Source: Nothophoma quercina
Taxonomy: Eukaryota > Ascomycota > Dothideomycetes > Pleosporales > Didymellaceae
Direction: 5' to 3'
DNA length: 64,000 nucleotides
NCBI GenBank assembly: GCA_021642125.1
Contig: JAKIXB010000008.1
Location: 620,001 to 684,000 of the forward strand
In this document: positions 57,548 through 64,000 of the stretch, one piece after another
How the letters are laid out: every line of letters begins with the position of its first letter
Numbering within the stretch: the stretch's first letter is position 1
The notes under the pieces: generated by a model
What the model was told of the DNA's origin: nothing
The model's input: the letters and a program-made list of their open reading frames with translations, nothing else
The model's database searches: none
Program-made: the position numbers and the translations under genes

Positions 57548-59508
57548 TCACACACGGGCAAAGCTCTTCTCGTCGCCAACGATCATCTCATCCCTGTGCA
57601 CCAGGCTACTGCCGTTCATAATTGCCGCAAGCCCAATCTCCTGGTTGATCTCTGCCATCCTCTCCTGATCCTTCTGCGCCGCACCCTCGCTTCCGAAGAT
57701 GATATCCATCTCCTCCAGACTCAGTCTCTTGGTCTCAGGAACGAAGAACCAGATGAAGCCCGCGCCAACAAATGTCAGCAATCCAAAGAGGATGTATGTT
57801 CCGTAAGTGATCTTCTCCAATAGATCTGGCGTAATTTGACCAATGATGAAGTTGTTCATCCAGTTGCTACTTCCACCAAGCGCGGTACCATAGGGACGAG
57901 TGGAGATGGGCCAGATCTCAGCGATCAGGATCCACGCGCAGGGTCCCCAGGAGTATCCGAAGTGGACGACGAAGAGCCAGACCATGACGACGGCAGCCCA
58001 TCCAGCGCCGGGTTGATTATGGAAGTTGTCGATGTTCTTGGCTAGTATGATGGCGATGATGATGTGCGAGACGCCCATGCCGATGGCGCCGATGGCGAGG
58101 ACGGGCTTGCGGCCAACGCGGTCGATGTAGAGCACGGCTGGGATGGTAGCGATGAACATGACGATGCCGACGACACCTGTCGCGAGCAGGGAGGTAGTGT
58201 TGCCGGTCAGGCCAAGCTGACCGAAGATCGACGGGGCGTAGTAAAGAACTGTAAGGCGATCAATTCTTATGCGCAATGGTACGAGTATGACTCTGACTTA
58301 CCTGCGTTGATTCCGGACCACTGCTGAAAGAACATGGTGACTGTGGCTACGACGACACGCTTGAACATGGCCTTGGTTTTGAAAAGCGCACCAATAGCCA
58401 CGAATTGGAGCTTGAATGTGTTCCAAGCGGTAAGCTGGGCAAGATGAGGGAATTTCTCGGCGATGCTGCGCTTCTCAAACATAGACTGGGCCTTGATCTC
58501 GAGGAACTCAAGTTCAATCAACTCATGTTCCTCTGGGAGTTCACGGAGGCTTGCCAAGGTACGGCGAGCCTCCTCCTCTCGACCATGATGCACAAGCCAT
58601 CTGGGCGAGAATGGCATCCAGATCATACCGAAAAAGAGGGTTGCAGCAGGTACAAGCTGAATGCATATGGGCACGAGCCAAGCGGCGTTGGACTGCGTGT
58701 CCACAGTGGTGCCGCCGATATAGTTGGTTCCGTAGTTGATCCAGAAAGAGATCATGATACCGAATGTAATAGCCAGCTGCTGACCAGCTACAAGAGCACC
58801 ACGCACCTCGCTGCACCATTGTCAGTAATATGTCGACGCACGGACATTTGTCGCTTACGGAGGAGCACATTCAGAATTGTACATGGGCACGATACAAGAC
58901 AATGTACCGACACCAATACCGCTATACTAAATTAGCAGAAGCCCTCTGAATTTCAGGGGTGGCGGTACACTCACGTAATGAAACGACCGGCCAGGATCTC
59001 GTTGTGGCCACCAGCGATCGCTGTGATCTGAACGATGACACCGAGACTGAAAACACCAGTGGCGATCAAGATGCCATACTTTCGAGACATGACTTCTGCG
59101 AGGAATCCTGACATGACCGCTCCAAACCAAGCACCAAGCTCAAGGATAGCAGTAAGCCAGCCCTTCTGTGTTGGGTTATCGATGTATCCGTCGGTTTCTT
59201 GAATCCGACATTAGCATTGACCCGCAGGTGCTATCATTGAAAGCATCGTACGTTTACCAAAGGACGGCATAGCCAAGATACCAGAGAACATGCCCTGATT
59301 GTACCTACGAGGTGTGTAAGCTTGGCCCTTACCGAGCTGGATATGAGGTGTTATACCCATAGAGGACGCCTCCCAAGCAGGCGAACAAAGCAATGCGGAA
59401 GACTTTGAAGTTCTTGACCAGAGCTCTTGGACCACTCTTGCCCATCAAGGCTTGACGTCTCTCAAGTGCGGCGTCGAAGCCGGCAGGTGCTGCACCCCCA
59501 CCACCCAT
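57548..59508 (-). CDS. MFS sugar transporter
   Basis: Six exons (59508-59357, 59304-59258, 59197-58975, 58921-58859, 58810-58302, 58248-57548) give 564 residues with 12 membrane helices. Sugar-porter marks are G-V-L-Y-G-Y-N-Q-G in helix 1, G-R-F, P-E-V-R-G-A-L-V-A-G-Q-Q-L, S-P-R-W-L, Q-Q-W-S-G-I-N-A, D-R-V-G-R-K and V-P-E-T-K-R-L-S-L-E-E-M-D. It should import a hexose, pentose or polyol by proton symport at the plasma membrane. It converges on the second Pth11-like gene, 100 bp away. Substrate is not readable from sequence. Confidence 0.9.
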
Positions 59509-60630
59509 GATGACTGTGGATGTTTCTGAAGTGAAATGAAGAGTGGCTCAAATGAGGTGAAAGGAGTTCGATATACCCCAGATCTGCGGAGGTTCAAAGC
59601 TTATTGCAGGCGACCCCAGCTTTTGTATGCTGATGCTACACTCTTACCGTGCTGCAGCCCTATGGCACATTAGCCAGCACCCTGGTCGTGGGAGGGCCCC
59701 ACATCGTCGCGGTACTTCGGGCACATGTGTTCACCGCGGCCGTTTGATGACCCTAACGTTCGTATATCCGCAAAGGCTGCGCCAGTGGATACGATTGTCG
59801 AGTGCTTCACTCGAGCTATCGATGGCTAAACTGAGTTCGGCTCGAAGACCGAGAACGCCTTCGCGGCTGCAATTGTACGCGTCTCTACAAACGCAAGATG
59901 GTGTGATTGGACCATATGCGGACCTTAGCACGGCTGTAACGCGACGCTGACAGTGATGGTCGTTCTTCAACTGCCTGAAGCCAAGCCGCGGGGTGAATTC
60001 AGGCTAAATTGCTGCCCTTCACGCAAGCAACACGACAATGCTCCTCGGAAGTACTCATGCGCTGGGGTAAAGTGGCGCGCTCCATGCGCATGGCTTGCTT
60101 TGACATCGTACTCCACTTCACGTGTTCTGCTTGCGTCCTTACCAGTGAGGCTCGTACTCAAGGGTGGCTTCGGCGCTCGGCTTCTGTATGAAATAACAAC
60201 AGTCTCGATCGTACGTTCATGCCCAGAACCAAGACAGTCCACTTCGGAGACGAGTCGAAATGGGCTTCTTGCCCTCCACTTTGGCTGTGGTGTATGATTA
60301 TATCTCGTGTCCGCAGAGTGAGCAAGACCTGAAACGATGACAAAGCAAAAGAGTATTAGCCATCAACACAAGTGTACATTACCATGGGCGCGCGCAAATT
60401 GGCTCAACTTCATCTCAGCGACAAGTCCGTTTGCGCGGAAACAAGATTCGAACCATGGTTGACGAGTTGAGGATGGGGACGTTGGCGTGATGTTAGGCAG
60501 TGAGGCTAGAGGAAGAAGAGGGTACGATGCACGTCCCCGCCATTTCACATATAGCAAGCGCGTCTGCCTTTTCTCTTGCACCATCAACACTCATATTCAG
60601 AGCGGCGCGGCTCAAACAACAAAACGTAAA
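59509..60630. other. Intergenic, 1.1 kb
   Basis: Divergent promoters of the sugar transporter and the EXPERA-domain gene. A GGTTCGAATC box on the minus strand near 60440 resembles a tRNA T-loop, but no tRNA cloverleaf forms around it. Nothing else is seen. Confidence 0.45.
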
Positions 60631-61369
60631 ATGGCTGACTCGATCTTGGCGAGAAAGAGGGACTTGGTGTACTTGATCTTCTTTCTCACGCATCTACCGG
60701 TCATGCTCAGTAAGTAAAACCTCCGGCCTATCCTCCTATCGCCCGACCCCAATGAGCTTAAAGCATCTGCGACGTTTGGCGCACATGCATGAGTATCAGA
60801 AGAGACCTGCCCGACCTCCAATAAGGGGAATCAAAGTGGTCGAGGACTACCTGCTATTGTCATTTTCGTTCACGCCTGCCTTCGTTCTTACCCGTTCGAA
60901 TGGTTACACTGTTGACATCTCCACAGCATTCGATCTAACAGCATATTACCCCATCAACATCAAACCCCTCTGGATGAACGACCTGCGTACCTGGTTCGTC
61001 GCTACCTACGGTGACCGTTTCTTTTACGATCCACCAGCCTGGTTTGGCGTCCTCACCTTCCTGGAACTCGTCTACCACCTCCCTCTGACCCTATGGGCTA
61101 TCCCTGCTCTGTTGCGCAACGACCCACGCATCCCTTTAGCTCTGCTGGTTTTTGGGATGGAAACTAGCATTACGACGCTAGTTTGTCTTGCAGAGATGTG
61201 GAGTTGGGAGGAGCTGAAGCCGGAGCAGAGGGGCTTGAATGGATTAGGAGGCATGTACGGTGGTTATCTGGCCCTGGGGATCTTCATGACGCTTGACTGT
61301 TATGCAAGGCTTGATCAATGGATTGCTAGGCAGAAGGGGCTGGTGCCTGTCACGAAAAAGAAGCTTTGA
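60631..61369 (+). CDS. EXPERA-domain (TMEM97/EBP-like) membrane protein
   Basis: Exons 60631-60709 and 60927-61369 with a 217-bp intron give 173 residues. The first exon carries a short membrane helix (D-L-V-Y-L-I-F-F-L-T-H-L-P). The second carries the remaining helices with the family marks D-L-T-A-Y-Y-P, W-F-G-V-L-T-F-L-E-L-V-Y-H-L-P and G-G-M-Y-G-G-Y-L. EXPERA proteins sit in the ER and are sterol isomerases, sigma-2 receptor-like sterol binders or import helpers such as Ema19. Length and helix count favour the TMEM97-like group. A start at 60752 within the intron is open but loses the first helix. Confidence 0.75.
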
Positions 61370-61521
61370 AGTGATGGTGGCAGATTGCGTCATGTGTGCA
61401 GGGCAGCTGAATGAAGTGCACTGAATGGACTGGTGTTGGAGACGCTTTATGCTGTGTCTAGGTGTATACTACCGCCAACTATGTACGGATGTTGTATGCA
61501 TAATCTGCCACAGCCGCAAAT

Positions 61522-62133
61522 TTATGCTGTAGTACCTGAGGCGCTAGCCCTCTCCTTCTCCTCCAGTTTTTTTCTTGCAGCTAGGATCATCTCTTCCCTC
61601 TTCCTTTGCAGGTTCGACTGACGCTCGTTGCGGTCTGCACTCCATGCCTTTGACTTGGGCTTCTCTTCTGTGGGCTCAGGGCCCTGGTTCAGCTTCGAGG
61701 ACAGGTTATATCTCGTAATTAGATCAGGGTGGGTCGGCTTTGCTGCTGAAACTACAGGTCGTGCAGGTGTGGCTGGTGTGGGCGCAGCGGGTATCTGGAA
61801 GGATGCTGGTGCCTAGAAGCTGTTAACATTTCATCCAATGTTGTATTCTTTGCAGCTACTTACGCTGTCCAATGATCTCCCACTCAGAACTCTTTCAGTT
61901 GTTGCTGCAGCATCTCCTCCATTTCTTTGCAAGTCCCATGCGATATCTCTCCTGTTCAGCTGAGGGAACATTTGCGCTATTGTGTCGATTTGAGCGGGGT
62001 TTATCCGCGCAGAGCGGTTTGCGGCTGGTCGCGTGCCATTCGATGAGGGCTTGCTGGAGTACCATCGATATACAAGGAAGGCGACAACGGCGAAGACAAT
62101 GACTTGTGGTATGTTGATGCTCTGTTCTGCCAT
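61522..62133 (-). CDS. Cue1-like ER ubiquitin-binding protein (CUE domain)
   Basis: Exons 62133-61864 and 61812-61522 with a 51-bp intron give 186 residues. An N-terminal membrane anchor lies at about 9-25 (Q-V-I-V-F-A-V-V-A-F-L-V-Y). A CUE domain follows at about 44-86 with the M-F-P signature (A-Q-M-F-P-Q-L). After a Pro/Ala linker the C-terminus is a charged helix (R-K-R-E-E-M-I-L-A-A-R-K-K-L) that fits the Ubc7-binding segment of yeast Cue1. The arrangement suggests recruitment of a Ubc7-type enzyme to the ER for protein degradation; that is inferred from domain order. It converges on the EXPERA gene. Confidence 0.78.
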
Positions 62134-62596
62134 CTTGAGGTGTATGTCAGATAACAGAGCGAGTTCGGCGGGCGACGTTCAAGGGTGGCAACTTGTTCGG
62201 TACCGAATGGTGTGAACCAGGGTTCAGGGTAGTTTCGACAGATGTTGTCCTTGGAGTTCCAACAACAAGGGATGTTGATTCCAAACAAAGAGAGAGAGGA
62301 ATTGTAGAGAAAGTTGGTGGTGAGGTCAGATGCTGCCAGCTGCCGCGGCACAAGCAACCGGCGCTTTCATTAGCGCCAGGCATTGACCCCTGATTCTCCA
62401 CAGCACACGCTTGCTCCACCTTACATCCCAACTTTCTATCCTGCACACTACTGTCTTGTCTGGTGCTCAATGGCGCAGATGTTCACTCTTTTTTGTTATT
62501 GATTTGCGATGACCCTCTAGCATGCCTATTTCGAGATACCCGTGTACACACCAACAGTATACCCATCATATAGCGTAATACAGACCATATGATACC
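62134..62596. other. Intergenic, 463 bp
   Basis: Divergent promoters of the Cue1-like gene and the double-psi barrel gene. No further gene is seen. Confidence 0.5.
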
Positions 62597-63415
62597 ATGA
62601 GCGTCCAGAACATACCAAGGAAGGAGATTGCGAGAAAGCCATTGCACAGCCAAGAAGTTGAAGAGCCATCGCAGACGCATTCAAAGGAGATTGGAGCATG
62701 TAACACAGCAACAATATGGGACGCGCCCGAAGAAGGACAAGGCAAGAAGAGGCGTTTTGCCCTAGGCACCGGTGCTGGCGCTGGCCTAGGTTGGACGTCG
62801 TCAAATCGCCTCGACCGTATTCTGCCTCCACACAAACGATACCTCGGTCGCAGTCGCCGCACGCTCCTTATTGCGCTGCTCAGTGCATTCCTCTGTTTAC
62901 TAGCATTGATTATCGGCCTGGCAGTTGGGCTAACAAGAAAGTCCAAGTAAGTCAGATTTGGACTATTTGCTCTGATTGCAAGACTGACTAGAAACGCAGA
63001 ACGCAAAACTTGCCCCTTCCAAATAATACAGATCACCATACTGGAGATCTGACTTACTACGGCCCCGGCCTCGGCGCATGCGGTGTCACTTCTAATGACG
63101 ACGATGCTATAGTCTCTGTGTCTCATTACCTGTTTGATGCAGTGCAGACCGGCAGTGATCCCAATCAGAATCCCTTGTGCGGAAAGAAGATCAGAGCTAC
63201 AAGAGTCGATGAGCGTACAGGAGATCAGGTCAGCATTGACGTCAAGGTCGTTGACAGATGTATGTGGCTATGTTGCGTAGGCTGTAGTTCTTTCTTAACG
63301 ATTGACAGGCACTGGCTGCGAGCCTACTGATCTCGATGTCAGCCCTGCAATGTTCGACAAGATGGCAGACCATGATTTGGGCAGGGTAACCATGACTTGG
63401 GCATGGCTTTCCTGA
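62597..63415 (+). CDS. Membrane-anchored double-psi beta-barrel (expansin/RlpA-like) protein
   Basis: Exons 62597-62946, 63000-63259 and 63309-63415 give 238 residues. The N-terminal 88 residues are hydrophilic and basic, followed by one membrane helix at about 89-111, so the chain should be a type II membrane protein. The lumenal or external part is a barrel domain: T-Y-Y-G-P-G-L-G-A-C-G at the start, N-P-L-C-G-K-K-I, V-V-D-R-C-T-G-C (the Asp and Cys conserved in this fold) and the closing G-R-V-T-M-T-W. The fold is shared with expansins, barwin and RlpA. A cell-wall role is likely from the family, with no enzyme activity shown. Confidence 0.83.
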
Positions 63416-64000
63416 AATTCACTAATGTTGAAAAGGTCCAAAGCAATTTTGGTGTTCTTGACAATATTTGTGTGGAGCGTACCTCTCACGTAATCAATGG
63501 AAGTGGACGCAAGCTCTAAAATCTCAAGATCGAGGGAGGCACACAGCGTTACCCCCCACCATGTTTGCGATCAATCAGAATTCCTGGAGGTTACAAGTCT
63601 TTTTGTGGATTGTTTCTAGCCTTTTCCGCAACATGAGAGCCTACTCCGCGGACCGCAATACATGGCTTACACGAACATCCACTTGATCGGCAAATGAATT
63701 TCGTCTCAGAAAATATGCTGACTGGACGCGTGCAGGCGCCCTTGGCTCGGTACGTCCTAAGGCTGAAGGATTGCCGTTTAGCCGAAGTTTGAATTAATGA
63801 TACATGATTATTATTTTTCTTCGATCGGCGTCAGCGCTGCCTTCCGTCAGACATGAGCCTCGCAGCTATATCTCACGTTTGGGATCCGTCAGTCAACGCA
63901 GCACATCATCAGGATCCTTCAGCTTTCTCAAGACCGTGTGCTCCAGGCTACAACTTCAGCAAACGCGACTTGGACGATCTCCTCGCTGATTGGATTACGT
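63416..64000. other. Right-edge stretch, 585 bp
   Basis: It holds the 3' flank of the barrel protein gene. Short frames run to the edge but none has recognisable features, so I cannot say whether a gene begins here. Confidence 0.4.

Noticed and set aside
60425..60450. GGTTCGAATC on the minus strand, resembling a tRNA T-loop
   Set aside because: The flanking bases form no T-stem, anticodon arm or acceptor stem, so it is not a tRNA.

Overview
This window is nuclear DNA from a filamentous ascomycete, most likely a Dothideomycete of the Pleosporales type. The basis is dense gene packing, short GT-AG introns (mostly 45-85 bp), CTRAY-like branch points, a fungal gene set (Pth11-like receptors, a PDR-type ABC transporter, a UstYa/DUF3328 protein, ADA2, YPK-type kinase) and many small secreted-protein-like reading frames. 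The placement below phylum is inferred from overall feel, not from a marker gene. I rebuilt the exon structures by hand; every multi-exon model given here closes in frame.

Left third (1-19.2 kb): the 3' part of a C2H2 zinc-finger protein with a Gln-rich tail, a small unknown protein, a secreted GH3 beta-glucosidase, a full-size PDR/ABCG drug-efflux pump, a long gene-poor stretch holding a poorly resolved secreted or membrane-anchored gene (13.3-13.9 kb), a divergent pair of paralogues (14.3-16.9 kb) one of which ends in a J-domain-like HPD segment, a tiny secreted-protein-like gene with an in-frame stop between cysteine-rich stretches (17.3 kb), and an unknown probably nuclear protein.

Middle (19.7-37.3 kb) is a housekeeping block: ADA2 (SAGA), a YPK1/YpkA AGC kinase, glucose-6-phosphate isomerase, an ER-type membrane glycoprotein, mitochondrial ribosomal protein bS21m, an RBM25-like RRM/PWI splicing factor, an L-galactonate dehydratase-like enolase-superfamily enzyme (pectin/D-galacturonate catabolism) and an RBR E3 ubiquitin ligase whose IBR is split by a hydrophobic insert.

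Right part (37.9-64 kb) is more accessory: an amino-acid/choline permease with a 24-nt micro-exon, two Pth11-like rhodopsin-domain receptors, a small secreted protein beside a UstYa-like DUF3328 protein, a GNAT acetyltransferase, a GST-fold protein, the HRQ1 RecQ-like helicase, a secreted BBE-like FAD oxidase, an MFS sugar transporter, an EXPERA-domain protein, a Cue1-like protein and a membrane-anchored double-psi beta-barrel (expansin/RlpA-like) protein. There is no polyketide synthase, NRPS or terpene cyclase, so any specialised-metabolite role of the 44-54 kb genes would have to be peptide-based or is absent. I saw no rRNA, tRNA, CRISPR array or recognisable transposon.
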